A DNA stretch of 64,000 nt from Streptomyces nitrosporeus (GCF_008704555.1 NZ_CP023702.1:5184001-5248000), one strand, 5' to 3'; shown: positions 10,101 through 18,486, numbered from the stretch's first letter. Numbers and translations: made by a program. Notes: a model not told the origin generated them from the sequence alone.

Positions 10101-10464
10101 TGGCGGTCGGCACGGTCGCCCGGACGTAACCGAGCTTGTCGTACGTCCGGCCCAGCACGGACCCCTCGACGGAGTCGAGCTTCTTCGCCACCTCCTCGGT
10201 CGCGCCGGGGGCGGTGGCGACCATCATGGTGATGTTCTTCTCGCCCTTCGCCTCGGCCTTCGCCAGCAGGTCGGCGTCGGCCTCACCGAGCTTGTCGCCC
10301 TTGTCGCTGGTGGCGGCGGGCTTCACCGGGGCGGTCGCCGGGTCGTCGGCGGCGAACACCGGGGCGGCGCCGGTGGCGGCCAGCGCGGCCGCCAGACCGG
10401 CGGCGGCCGCGATGCGCGCCGCGCGTCTGGCCCCGGGTATGGAGCTGGGGGATTCCTTGGTCAT
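7162..10464 (-). CDS. secreted subtilisin-like serine protease (S8 family)
   Basis: 1100 residues. The signal peptide runs to about residue 40: a basic Arg-Arg N-region, an Ala-rich core, and cleavage near PVFAAD. An I9-like propeptide (about residues 60-130) precedes the catalytic domain with Asp211 (GILDSGVD), His386 (EHGTHVAG) and Ser582 (QGTSMSSPQ); the long Asp-His gap holds an insert of about 100 residues. The C-terminal half has beta-sandwich segments and a pre-peptidase C-like domain. I prefer ATG 10464 to ATG 10470 because AGGG lies six bases upstream of it. Exported, so probably an extracellular nutrient or morphogenesis-related protease; the substrate is unknown. Confidence 0.92.
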   Translation of the reverse strand: MTKESPSSIPGARRAARIAAAAGLAAALAATGAAPVFAADDPATAPVKPAATSDKGDKLGEADADLLAKAEAKGEKNITMMVATAPGATEEVAKKLDSVEGSVLGRTYDKLGYVRATVPTATAEATIKATQKLSSVHGIDLKHEIELDDPTPSADRAAGAKQPKATGSYPAPGKDTPAKNPYNPSFETGAVDFVEQNPKADGRGVTIGILDSGVDIAHPALQKTTTGERKIVDWVTATDPVSDGDGTWLRMSASVEGPAFTIGGRSYTAPAGSYKIQLFSEAATRGGDMAGDLNRDGDTTDVWAVLYDPVTGAARVDLNNNADFTDDKAMKPYKDGFQVGYFGTDDPRTEVVERIPFVIETRKNVTYNAAGAKADYVNIGVIESEHGTHVAGITAANSLFGGRMNGAAPGAKLVSSRACTWSGGCTNIALTEGMIDLVVNRGVDVVNMSIGGLPPLNDGNNARAELYKRLIDVYGVQLVISAGNDGPGVNTIGDPGLADHVISVGASISKETWAANYGSNVTKKYDMLPFSSRGPREDGGFAPILTAPGASINTTQTWLPGGPVKEAGYSLPAGYSMLQGTSMSSPQAAGATALLLSAAKQKHIELPPADLRTALTSTASPIKDVPAHAQGSGLIDIVAAWKHITKKGSAAHEYTVKAPVDTAIDFALKTPGFGTGLYDREGGLKTGQKKTYDVVITRTTGPDEAVKHTLSWKNNDGTFELTGSKTVSLPLGEPVTVKVQAKPGSAGVHSAILRVDDKKTKGVDHQILSTVVVATDLVKPGYAFKASGSVQRNGTTSYFLNVPEGSKTLEVALSALRSGSQTRFISIHPYGVAVEDSSTVYCYPNYENPANTCRPDTRSYQDPQPGVWEIEVESRRTSPLLDNPYKLDVSLLGATFDPAVRTIDEAKIGTPATVDWTVTNNAGDLAGRLEGGSLGSADVERPSISTGGEYVKEVTIGEGVEKLDVAIGGTSDPNADIDLYVYKGAAEVGASTTAGSEESVSLVNPAAGTYTVVIDGYSVPAGTTEYDYRDVYYSSSLGEIKVDESKAVNLANGASAQVGAEVLVAGAAPEGRQFFGEVRLVNARGTAAGTGSVVIGKVTP

Positions 10465-10695
10465 CAGCATCCCTGTACGTGAAAGAAAAAGAGAGTCCGG
10501 ATTTCGGTACCGGATGACCGCTCAGCCTTTCGTAAAGGACAGGGGTTTGTGGAGACTTGGCGGGGGCGAGACATGGACATGGCGTAGATCCGCCACGGGG
10601 GCCGATGTGCCACCCGGGACGAACGGGACGGAACGCCAGAGCGCCCGGAGGCCGGCGGAAGGCCCCGTCCGGCGGACCGGCGCACCGTCCTGGCA

Positions 10696-11685
10696 TCAGC
10701 CGGGCAGGACCACCACGTACGCGGCCGGCTCCCGGTCCTCGGCCGCCGCCATCGCCGTGCGGACCGCCTCCGCCTGGCGGTCCGCCGCCTCACGCAGCCC
10801 CCGGGCCGTGACCCGGACGACCGTGATCCCCAGCCGCTCCAGGTGCTCCCGGTCCGCCGTCCGGCCGGTGGCGCCCGCCTCACGGGGGGTACGGGCGCCG
10901 AGGAGCAGCGCCACGGCCGGTTCGGGCCAGTAGGCGTCGACCCGGCCCAGCGGGGCGCCGCCGGGCAGGCGGAGGTCCACGTTCCACAGCGGCTCGGGCA
11001 GGACGTGCCCGCGCACCATCCCGTACAGCCGGTCCTCCGCCACCGCCCGCCCCTCGGCCAGCAGTCCGTCCACCGCGCCGGCCACCTGGGCCCGGCCCAG
11101 CAGCCTGGCCGCGCTCAGTTCGTGTACGACGGCGGCCGGTTCGCAGTGCCCGCCGCGGACCGCCTCCACCAGCAGCCGGCGCACCGCGGCGGCGTCGGTC
11201 AGCGTGGCCACCGTGTCGGCGAGCGCCCGCTCCACCGGAGCCACCGGCGTGCCTCCCCGGTAGGCGGGGCCGGGCGGCCGGGCGGTCCGTACCACCCGTA
11301 CGAAACGGGTGGAGCGCAGCCGCCGGGTCCGTGGCACCAGGACGTCGATCCGGTGCGGCGCGGTCATCGGCGGTACGGACGTGAAGCCGTACAGGGCCAG
11401 GGCCGCCGGCCCGGTGACCATCACGCCGCCGTGGCCGGGACCGGTCCGCCCGCGGCCGGTCCGCCCGGCGTAGAGCAGGGCGCCGCACAGGCGCTCCCGG
11501 TCCGTCGGCGGCCCCGGGTGGAGCAGATAGACGCCGGGCAGCAACTGCTGCCACGGGCCGCCGGGCAGACACCGCGCGGCGGCCCGCGCGGCGGTCACCC
11601 CCTCGGCGCGCAGCTGCCGGGCCGACCGCACACGGCGGGCCGCTGCGGGGGAGGGGCGGGTGGTGAGCGAGGTGTTCCGGTCCAT
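10696..11685 (-). CDS. AbiEi antitoxin/DUF559-like protein, orphan
   Basis: 329 residues. The N-terminal 100 residues resemble the winged-helix plus middle domain of AbiEi-type antitoxins (residues QLRAEGVTAARAAARC, then LPGVYLL). The C-terminus resembles the DUF559/Vsr-like restriction-endonuclease fold (GRVDAYWPEPAVALL near residues 244-258; HLERLGITVVRVT at the end). The usual acidic E-x-D-G following the first Asp is replaced by LLGAR, so nuclease activity is doubtful. No AbiEii-type nucleotidyltransferase toxin is adjacent, so it does not form a recognisable type IV toxin-antitoxin pair. The Shine-Dalgarno sequence is weak. The function is unknown; a DNA-binding regulator is my best guess. 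Confidence 0.6.
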   Translation of the reverse strand: MDRNTSLTTRPSPAAARRVRSARQLRAEGVTAARAAARCLPGGPWQQLLPGVYLLHPGPPTDRERLCGALLYAGRTGRGRTGPGHGGVMVTGPAALALYGFTSVPPMTAPHRIDVLVPRTRRLRSTRFVRVVRTARPPGPAYRGGTPVAPVERALADTVATLTDAAAVRRLLVEAVRGGHCEPAAVVHELSAARLLGRAQVAGAVDGLLAEGRAVAEDRLYGMVRGHVLPEPLWNVDLRLPGGAPLGRVDAYWPEPAVALLLGARTPREAGATGRTADREHLERLGITVVRVTARGLREAADRQAEAVRTAMAAAEDREPAAYVVVLPG

Positions 11686-11817
11686 GTCCGGAGGTTCCCC
11701 GCACCGCGCCCGGAGGCCGGCCGGTGTTACACGTCCGTCGACGTACCAGGACGAGCCCGCGTCGAAGAACGGCGGTTCGAAGGCCGAAATGGGCCGTCAC
11801 GCGGGGGATCGCCCGGC

Positions 11818-11847
11818 GCGCGCCCCGCGCGTGTGTGCGGGGCGCGC
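11818..11847 (-). terminator. hairpin terminator of the second aminopeptidase gene
   Basis: GCGCGCCCCGC (11818-11828) pairs perfectly with GCGGGGCGCGC (11837-11847), 10 nt past the stop codon. Confidence 0.65.
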
Positions 11848-11857
11848 ACCCGGGCGC

Positions 11858-14449
11858 TCACGCCGCCGCGTCGCACTCCTGGCCCCGGAGCACCCGGGCC
11901 AGGTCGTCCCGCGCCTCCAGCACGAGCCTGCGCAGCGCCGGTGCCGCGTCCGGGTGGGAGGTCAGCCACGCGTCCGTCGCCGTGAGCGTCGCGGGATCGT
12001 CCTGGAGCGACGGGAAGAGCCCCTTGACGACGTCCATGCCGATCTGGATGGACCGCTCGTCCCACACCCGCTCGATCGCCTCGAAGTAGGCGGCGGTGTA
12101 CGGCGCCAGCAGCTCACGCTGCGAGGGCCGCCCGAAGCCCGCGATGGTCGCCCCGACGAGCGCGTTGGACAGCTTGTCCGACTCCACGACCGCCGCCCAC
12201 GCCTGGGCCTTGACCTCCGCCGAGGGACGCGAGGCCAGGCAGCGCACCTGGTGCCGCTTGCCGGACGCCGTGTCGTCCCGGGCCAGTTCGGCGTCGACGG
12301 CGGCCTCACCGGCCACCCCGTGCGCGACCAGCGGGGAGAGGAACGCCCAGCGCAGTTCCTGGTCGACCTCCAGGCCCTCGATCACCGCCGAGCCGTCGAG
12401 CAGACCGACCAGCAGCTGGAAGTCGGCGCCGGACCCCGCGACCGAGGCGAAGAACCGCGCCCACGTCAGCTGGTGCTGGCTGCCCGGCTCGGCGAGCCGC
12501 AGCTCCCGCAGCGCCCCCTCCGCCAGCAGCCTGCCGCCCTCCTCGCGCCAGGCCGGGGCGGCGTAGTGCGTCAGGGCCGACTCCGCCCAGGAGTGCAGCA
12601 TCTGGAGGACCCCGATGTCGCTCTCCCGCCCGGCGAAGGCCAGCACCAGCGAGACGAAGTCACGGGCCGGCAGCAGCGCGTCCCGCGTCATGTTCCACAG
12701 GGCGGACCAGCACAGCGCACGGGCCAGGGGGTCGGTGATGCCGCCGAGGTGCCCGCGCAGGGTCGCCAGCGACCCCTCGTCGAAGCGGACCTTGCAGTAC
12801 GTCAGGTCGTCGTCGTTGACCAGCACCAGGTCGGGCTTCTCGGCACCGGCCAGCTCCGCCACCGTACTGCGCTCCCCGGCGACGTCCGTCTCGGCGCGGG
12901 CGTACCGCACCAGCTCGCCCCCGGGCGTCAGCCGGTACAGACCCACCGCGATCCGGTGCGGGCGCAGCTCGGGGTGCGAGGGGGCGGCCCGCTGGGTCAC
13001 GGCGAGCTCGGCGATCCGGCCCTCCTCGTCGTAAGTGACCTCGGGGGCCAGCACGTTGACGCCCGCCGTCTGGAGCCAGGAGCGGGACCAGGCCGTCATA
13101 TCGCGCCCGGACGTCTCGGCCAGCACCGACAGCAGGTCGCCCAGCTGCGTGTTGCCGTAGGCGTGCCGCTTGAAGTAGCGGCGGGCGCCCTCCAGGAAGG
13201 CGTCCCGGCCGGCATACGCCACCAGCTGCTTGAGCACCGAGGCGCCCTTGGCGTAGGTGATGCCGTCGAAGTTCAGCTTGGCGTCCTCCAGGTCCCGGAT
13301 GTCGGCGGTGACCGGGTGGGTGGAGGGCAGCTGGTCCGCGCGGTAGGCCCACGCCTTGCGGTTGTTGGCGAAGGTGATCCAGCCGTTGGTGAAGCGGGTC
13401 GCCTCCACCATCGAGAAGGTGCCCATGAAGTCCGCGAAGGACTCCTTCAGCCACAGGTCGTCCCACCACTGCATGGTGACCAGGTCGCCGAACCACATGT
13501 GCGCCATCTCGTGGAGGATGACGTTGGCACGCCGCTCGTAGGAGGCCGAGGTGACCTTCGACCGGTAGATGTACTCCTCGCGGAAGGTGACACAGCCCGG
13601 GTTCTCCATGGCGCCGAGGTTGTACTCGGGCACGAAGGCCTGGTCGTACTTGCCGAAGGGGTACGGGTAGTCGAAGTGGTCGTGGAAGAAGTCCAGGCCC
13701 TGCTTGGTGATCAGGAAGACGTCGTCCGCGTCGAAGTGGCGCGCGAGCGCCTTGCGGCACATCGCGCCGAGCGGGATCTCCAGCTCCGACCCGTCGTCCA
13801 GGGTCCGCGTGTAGGAGTCGGTGACGCAGTGGTAGGGGCCGGCGACGACCACCGTGATGTAGGTCGAGATCGGCGCGGTCTCGGCGAACCGCCACACCTC
13901 GCCCTCGTGGAACTCCTCGGCGCCGTTGGACCTGACCGTCCAGCCCTCGGGGGCGGTGACCTCGAAGCGGTAGGGGGCCTTGAGGTCGGGCTGCTCGAAG
14001 TTGGCGAAGACGCGGCGGGCGTCGGCCGGCTCGTACTGCGTGTAGAGGTAGACCTCGCCGTCCTCCGGGTCGACGAAGCGGTGCATGCCCTCGCCGGTCC
14101 GGCTGTACGCGCAACGCGCGTCAACCACCAGGACGTTCTCGCCCTCGGCGAGCGAGTCCAGGGCGATCCGGCTGCCGTCGAAGACCGCCGACGGGTCCAG
14201 CGCCACACCGTTCAGCGTCACCGAGGTCACGGCCGGGGCGAGCAGGTCGGCGAAGGTGGAGGCGCCCGCGCGGGCGGCACGGAAACGGATCGTGGTCAGC
14301 GAGCGGAACGTGCGCGCACCGGTCTCACCGTCGCCCTCCGCCGGCTCGCCGACGGCGGAACGCAGGTCGAGGGCGACCTCGTAACCGTCGACGGTCAGCA
14401 GCTCGGCCCGCTCACGGGCCTCGTCGCGGGACAGGTTTTCACCGGGCAC
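11858..14449 (-). CDS. pepN: M1-family aminopeptidase N, second copy
   Basis: 863 residues; paralogue of the aminopeptidase at 3209-5785 with the same architecture. GAMEN at residues 279-283; zinc-binding HEMAH at 313-317 and Glu336 in KESFA. It is colinear with the first copy from the LTVDGYE start region to the C-terminus. The start is GTG 14449, six bases after AAAGGAG. It is divergent from the DsbA-like nitroreductase gene and shares a 184-nt promoter region with it. Two near-equal PepN enzymes may differ in specificity or in timing; the sequence does not say which. Confidence 0.94.
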   Translation of the reverse strand: MPGENLSRDEARERAELLTVDGYEVALDLRSAVGEPAEGDGETGARTFRSLTTIRFRAARAGASTFADLLAPAVTSVTLNGVALDPSAVFDGSRIALDSLAEGENVLVVDARCAYSRTGEGMHRFVDPEDGEVYLYTQYEPADARRVFANFEQPDLKAPYRFEVTAPEGWTVRSNGAEEFHEGEVWRFAETAPISTYITVVVAGPYHCVTDSYTRTLDDGSELEIPLGAMCRKALARHFDADDVFLITKQGLDFFHDHFDYPYPFGKYDQAFVPEYNLGAMENPGCVTFREEYIYRSKVTSASYERRANVILHEMAHMWFGDLVTMQWWDDLWLKESFADFMGTFSMVEATRFTNGWITFANNRKAWAYRADQLPSTHPVTADIRDLEDAKLNFDGITYAKGASVLKQLVAYAGRDAFLEGARRYFKRHAYGNTQLGDLLSVLAETSGRDMTAWSRSWLQTAGVNVLAPEVTYDEEGRIAELAVTQRAAPSHPELRPHRIAVGLYRLTPGGELVRYARAETDVAGERSTVAELAGAEKPDLVLVNDDDLTYCKVRFDEGSLATLRGHLGGITDPLARALCWSALWNMTRDALLPARDFVSLVLAFAGRESDIGVLQMLHSWAESALTHYAAPAWREEGGRLLAEGALRELRLAEPGSQHQLTWARFFASVAGSGADFQLLVGLLDGSAVIEGLEVDQELRWAFLSPLVAHGVAGEAAVDAELARDDTASGKRHQVRCLASRPSAEVKAQAWAAVVESDKLSNALVGATIAGFGRPSQRELLAPYTAAYFEAIERVWDERSIQIGMDVVKGLFPSLQDDPATLTATDAWLTSHPDAAPALRRLVLEARDDLARVLRGQECDAAA

Positions 14450-14543
14450 GGAACACTCCTTTGTGTCTCGGACCGACCAGCAAGCGGGGGGTCCCTTTCG
14501 AACACCTTTGATCCTCGCATGCGGCTCCACGGGTCCGTACACG

Positions 14544-14570
14544 GGAATGACCACGAGCGGTCGTGGCGTT
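14544..14570 (+). promoter_or_regulatory. SigR-type promoter of the nitroreductase gene
   Basis: GGAAT (14544-14548), a 19-nt spacer and GTT (14568-14570) match the SigR/SigH consensus GGAA(T/C)-N18/19-GTT for thiol-oxidative stress. The spacer contains the palindrome CCACGA-GCGG-TCGTGG (14551-14566). The expected start site is about 55 nt upstream of the ATG. Confidence 0.6.
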
Positions 14571-14633
14571 GTCCCGCTGAGTCCGCCCGACAGGCTCCCA
14601 GCGCAGACCGATCTTCCGATCCCAAGGAGAGAC

Positions 14634-15284
14634 ATGCCCGAGAACAGCACGTCCGGCAGCCGGGTCCCCGCCGACTTCTGGTTCGACCCGCTCTGCCCCT
14701 GGGCCTGGATGACCTCGCGCTGGATGCTGGAGGTGGAGAAGGTCCGCGACGTCGATGTCCGCTGGCACGTGATGAGCCTGGCCGTCCTCAACGAGGAGCG
14801 GCTGGACGAGCTGCCCGAGGAGTACCAGGAGATGATGCGGACCCAGGCGTGGGCCCCGGTCCGCGTCGTCGTCGCCGCCCGGGAGAAGCACGGCGACGAG
14901 GTCGTCGGCCCGCTCTACACCGCGATGGGCACACGCTTCCACAACAACGGCGAGGGCCCGACCCGCGAGGCGATCGCCGGCGCGCTGGCGGACGCCGGCC
15001 TCCCGGCGGACCTGCTGGAGTACGCCGACTCCGACGCCTACGACAAGGAGTTGCGCGCCTCGCACCAGGAGGGCATCGACAAGGTCGGCCAGGACGTCGG
15101 CACCCCGGTCATCGCCGTGCCCGGCCCCGACGGTGAGCAGATCGCCTTCTTCGGCCCGGTCGTCACCCCCGCCCCCAAGGGCGAGGAGGCGGCGAAGCTC
15201 TGGGACGGCACACTGCTGGTGGCGTCGATCCCCGGCTTCTACGAGATCAAGCGGACCCGCACCCAGGGCCCGGTCTTCGACTGA
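14634..15284 (+). CDS. DsbA-family oxidoreductase, mycothiol-dependent nitroreductase type
   Basis: 216 residues, thioredoxin-fold DsbA family, closest in pattern to M. tuberculosis Rv2466c. The active-site motif is C21-P-W-A-W in the FWFDPLCPWAW segment; the second Cys of a CxxC is replaced by Ala24, so it is monothiol in sequence. Cis-Pro loop GTPVIAVPG near residues 157-165. No signal peptide, so it is cytosolic. ATG 14634 has AAGGAG six bases upstream. Rv2466c belongs to the SigH regulon and uses mycothiol; the SigR-type promoter here fits the same role in thiol and electrophile defence. Physiological substrate unknown. Confidence 0.85.
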   Translation: MPENSTSGSRVPADFWFDPLCPWAWMTSRWMLEVEKVRDVDVRWHVMSLAVLNEERLDELPEEYQEMMRTQAWAPVRVVVAAREKHGDEVVGPLYTAMGTRFHNNGEGPTREAIAGALADAGLPADLLEYADSDAYDKELRASHQEGIDKVGQDVGTPVIAVPGPDGEQIAFFGPVVTPAPKGEEAAKLWDGTLLVASIPGFYEIKRTRTQGPVFD

Positions 15285-15300
15285 CGGCACCGGCGTGGCA

Positions 15301-15334
15301 CTTCCGGGGGCGGCACCGCGGCCGCCCCCGGAAG
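15301..15334. terminator. perfect 14-bp hairpin terminator
   Basis: CTTCCGGGGGCGGC (15301-15314), loop ACCGCG, GCCGCCCCCGGAAG (15321-15334); 16 nt after the nitroreductase stop. Confidence 0.75.
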
Positions 15335-15384
15335 CCCCGTACCGGAGCCTTGTCAGACGCCCGGGGTCCCACCATGATCTCCTC

Positions 15385-16752
15385 ATGCCCGCAGCAGTAC
15401 CGGTCCCGGAACCCGGACTCCCGCGCCGGATACGCGTCGGCTACGGGCTCGGTTCCCTGTGCACCGGCACCTTCGCCACCGTGCCCGGCCTGATCCTGCT
15501 CTACTACCTCACCAACGTCCTCGCGGTGCCCGCCGCCGTCGCGGGAGCCGCCGTCTTCCTGCCCAAGGCGTGGGACGTGCTGATCAACCCGCTGGTCGGC
15601 GCCCTGTCCGACCGCAGCCGGCTGCCCGGCGGCCCGCGCCGGGCGTTCCTGCTGACCGGCGCCTGCACCCTGCCTCCGCTCTTCGCGCTGATCTTCGCCG
15701 CGCCCCCGCTGCGGGGCGCCGCGGCGGCCGGCTACGTCGCCGTCCTGTTCCTGCTGGCCGCCACCGCGTACGCCGTCTTCCAGGTGCCGTACGTGACGAT
15801 GCCCGCCGAGATGACCGAGGACCCGCACGAACGCGGCCGGGTGCTGGGCTGGCGGGTCGGGTTCCTCGGCGTCGCCATCCTGCTCTCCGGTGCCGTGGCG
15901 CCCGCCCTCGCACACGCCGACGGCGGCACCCCGGCGAGCTACCGGCTGATGGGGGCCGTCGTCGCCGTCCTGCTGGCCGTCGGCATGTTCGGCGCCTGGG
16001 CCGCCACCCGGGGCGCCCCCGAGGCCGCCCGCAGCGAGGGCGAACCGTCCCTGCGCGCCCAGCTCGCCGTGGCCCGCACCCACCGGCCCTTCCTCCACCT
16101 GGCCGGGATGTGGACCCTCCAGGCGCTCGCGATCGGCGTGATGCTCGCGGGCGTCCAGTACTTCGCCACGTACACCCTCGGCTCGGCCGGTGCGGTCACC
16201 CCGCTCTTCGCCTGCCTGATCGGCCCGCTCGTCCTGTTCATGCCGCTGTGGAACCGGCTGGCCCGCCGCAGGGGCGTGCGGTACGCCCAGTGGTGCGCCT
16301 CCCTGCTCTACACGGCGGGCGCCCTGCTCCTCGCGTTCACCCCGGCGGCCGGACCCGCCGTCGGGTACACGGCGGTCGTCCTCGTCGGAATCGCCTACGC
16401 CGGGCTCCAGTTGCTGCCCCTGACCATGCTCGCCGACACCCTGGCCGCCGACGCCGCCCGCACCGGCCGCCGCCGGGCCGCGACCTTCACCGGGCTGTGG
16501 ACCGCCGCCGAGACGCTCGCCTTCGCCCTGGGCGCCGGGGTGTTCGCCCTGGTCCTGGCCGTCACCGGCTTCCGCTCCTCGGACGCCGCCCACCAGGTGG
16601 AGCAGCCGGCCGCCGCGCTCACCGGCATCACCGCCGGCATGAGCGTGCTGCCCGCGGCCCTCGCCGCGGCGAGCCTCTGGCTGCTGCACCGCTACCGCGA
16701 GCCCGCCACCGAGTCCCGCCCCCCGACGGAAGAGCACACCCATGCCGACTGA
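15385..16752 (+). CDS. GPH-family MFS transporter
   Basis: 455 residues with about 12 hydrophobic segments. The cytoplasmic loop after helix 2 carries KAWDVLINPLVGALSDRS, the hallmark of MelB/GPH cation-coupled glycoside symporters. A second conserved loop reads VPYVTMPAEMTEDPHERGR. CATGAT ends 6 nt before ATG 15385, compatible with a leaderless transcript. Its last four codons overlap the start of the PLP-enzyme gene, so the two are one operon and the transported solute may be related to that enzyme's substrate. The GPH family covers sugars, glucuronides and some lipids, so the substrate is not deducible. Confidence 0.85.
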   Translation: MPAAVPVPEPGLPRRIRVGYGLGSLCTGTFATVPGLILLYYLTNVLAVPAAVAGAAVFLPKAWDVLINPLVGALSDRSRLPGGPRRAFLLTGACTLPPLFALIFAAPPLRGAAAAGYVAVLFLLAATAYAVFQVPYVTMPAEMTEDPHERGRVLGWRVGFLGVAILLSGAVAPALAHADGGTPASYRLMGAVVAVLLAVGMFGAWAATRGAPEAARSEGEPSLRAQLAVARTHRPFLHLAGMWTLQALAIGVMLAGVQYFATYTLGSAGAVTPLFACLIGPLVLFMPLWNRLARRRGVRYAQWCASLLYTAGALLLAFTPAAGPAVGYTAVVLVGIAYAGLQLLPLTMLADTLAADAARTGRRRAATFTGLWTAAETLAFALGAGVFALVLAVTGFRSSDAAHQVEQPAAALTGITAGMSVLPAALAAASLWLLHRYREPATESRPPTEEHTHAD

Positions 16753-18250
16753 CCCCGCACCCGAGCACGAAGCCAGGACCGGGACCGCCCCGTCCGCCGG
16801 CCGGCCCGCCGCCGAGGTGCTCGCCGTACTGCGCTCCCTGCGCACGGACGACGCGCCCACCCGAGGGGGCCGGACCTTCGCCTACGTCTACGACGCGGGC
16901 CTCGAAGGCCTCGACGAACTGGCGGCCGCGGCCTACACCGCCTTCTCCACCGTCAACGGACTCGACCCCACCGTCTTCCCCAGCGTGGCCCGCCTGGAGA
17001 ACGACCTGGTGGGCGCGGCCGTCGCGCTGCTCGGCGTCCCCGGCGCCCAGGGGACCTTCACCAGCGGCGGCACGGAGAGCATCCTGCTCGCCGTCAAGAC
17101 CGCCCGGGACCACGCGCGTGCGGTACGCGGGATCACCCGGCCCCGGATGGTGCTGCCCTCCACCGCCCACGCCGCCTTCCACAAGGCCGCCGCCTACCTC
17201 GGTGTGGAACCGGTCGTGGTCCCCGTCGACCCGGACACCTTCCGGGCCGACGCCGCCGCCATGGCCGCGGCCCTCACCGGGGACACCGTCCTGGTGGTCG
17301 CCTCCGCGCCCTCGTACGCCCACGGGGTCCTCGACCCGGTCGCCGAGATCGCCGCGGCCGCCGCCGGACGCGGGGTGCTCTGCCATGTGGACGCCTGCAT
17401 CGGCGGCTGGCTCCTGCCCCATCTGCGGCGCGCCGGCCAGGAGGTGGAGCCCTTCGACCTGTCCGTCCCCGGTGTCACCTCACTCTCCGTGGACCTGCAC
17501 AAGTACGCCTACGCCGACAAGGGCGCCTCCGTGGTCCTGTACCGCGACGCGGAGCTGCGCCGCCACCAGTACTTCGCCCACGCGGGCTGGCCCGGCTACC
17601 CGGTCGTCAACCCGACCGCGCAGGGCACCAAGTCCGGCGGGCTGCTCGCCCAGGCCTGGGCGGTCCTGCGCCACATCGGCGAGGACGGCTACACCGCGCT
17701 GGCGGGGCGGGTCGCCACGGCCTCGGCCCGGCTGCTCGCCGGACTGCGGGCGACCGAGGGGATACGGGTGCTCGGCGACCCGGCGGCGGGCCTCGTCGCC
17801 TTCACGGTCCTCTCGCCCGGGGACGGCCGGGACCCCGACCTCAGCCTGCTGCTGCACCTGGCCGACGAGATGCGCGAACTCGGCTGGTACCTCCAGCCCC
17901 AGCTCTCCTTCGACGGCCTGCCGCCGAACCTGCACCTGACCCTCACCCCCGCCACGGTCGGCCGGGTCGACGCCCTGCTCGCCGACCTCTCCACCGCCCT
18001 GGCGAAGGCGCGGGCCCTGGAACCGGTGACCGTGGACCCCGCGCTCGCCGGACTCGCCGCCGGCCTGGACCCCCAGCGGCTCGGCCCGGAGGAGGTCGCC
18101 GCCTTCCTCGCCTTCGCGGGCCTGGGGGAGGGCGCCGGCACCGGGCTGCCGGCCCGGATGGCTCCCGTACTCGTCCTGCTGGACGCGCTGCCGGGCCCCC
18201 TCAAGGAGCGGCTGCTGGCGGAGTTCATCGGCTCGCTGTTCCGCGTCTGA
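16742..18250 (+). CDS. PLP-dependent lyase/decarboxylase, sphingosine-phosphate-lyase-like group
   Basis: 502 residues, fold type I PLP enzyme of the group II decarboxylase/sphingosine-1-phosphate lyase branch. Phosphate-binding loop FTSGGTES near residues 104-111; ring-stacking His in TAHAAFHK; Asp of the HVDACIGG motif contacting the PLP nitrogen; Schiff-base Lys254 in SVDLHKYAYADKG. That last motif (HKY-x-Y-x-x-KG) is typical of the sphingosine-phosphate lyases. The C-terminal 70 residues are an extension of unknown role. Its ATG overlaps the transporter gene by 11 nt. Automatic pipelines usually call this family aspartate aminotransferase-like; I see no evidence for transamination. Confidence 0.75.
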   Translation: MPTDPAPEHEARTGTAPSAGRPAAEVLAVLRSLRTDDAPTRGGRTFAYVYDAGLEGLDELAAAAYTAFSTVNGLDPTVFPSVARLENDLVGAAVALLGVPGAQGTFTSGGTESILLAVKTARDHARAVRGITRPRMVLPSTAHAAFHKAAAYLGVEPVVVPVDPDTFRADAAAMAAALTGDTVLVVASAPSYAHGVLDPVAEIAAAAAGRGVLCHVDACIGGWLLPHLRRAGQEVEPFDLSVPGVTSLSVDLHKYAYADKGASVVLYRDAELRRHQYFAHAGWPGYPVVNPTAQGTKSGGLLAQAWAVLRHIGEDGYTALAGRVATASARLLAGLRATEGIRVLGDPAAGLVAFTVLSPGDGRDPDLSLLLHLADEMRELGWYLQPQLSFDGLPPNLHLTLTPATVGRVDALLADLSTALAKARALEPVTVDPALAGLAAGLDPQRLGPEEVAAFLAFAGLGEGAGTGLPARMAPVLVLLDALPGPLKERLLAEFIGSLFRV

Positions 18251-18340
18251 GGGGGCGGCACCGCAGCCTGGGGCGACCCGTCCCGGACCGGGGGCGGCCG
18301 GCTCCGCGCCGGGAGGCGGCCGGCTCCGGGTGCGGGCACG

Positions 18341-18379
18341 GGAGAGCCCCCGCGAGTCACGTCCTCACGGGGGCTCTCC
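18341..18379. terminator. bidirectional 12-bp hairpin terminator
   Basis: GGAGAGCCCCCG (18341-18352) pairs with CGGGGGCTCTCC (18368-18379) between the convergent PLP-enzyme and sodF genes. The rest of 18251-18486 shows no coding potential I can support. Confidence 0.75.
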
Positions 18380-18486
18380 TTCCATCCGCCTGCCGGGTGA
18401 AGGCTGAGAAGACGATCACGAGGCAGGACGATCACAGGGCGGGGTGTCCACGGGGCAGGGCGTCCACAGCCGCCGGCCGGCCCGGC

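Noticed and set aside
10696..11685. Complete type IV toxin-antitoxin system
   Set aside because: Only the AbiEi-like protein is present; neighbouring genes are a subtilase and an aminopeptidase.
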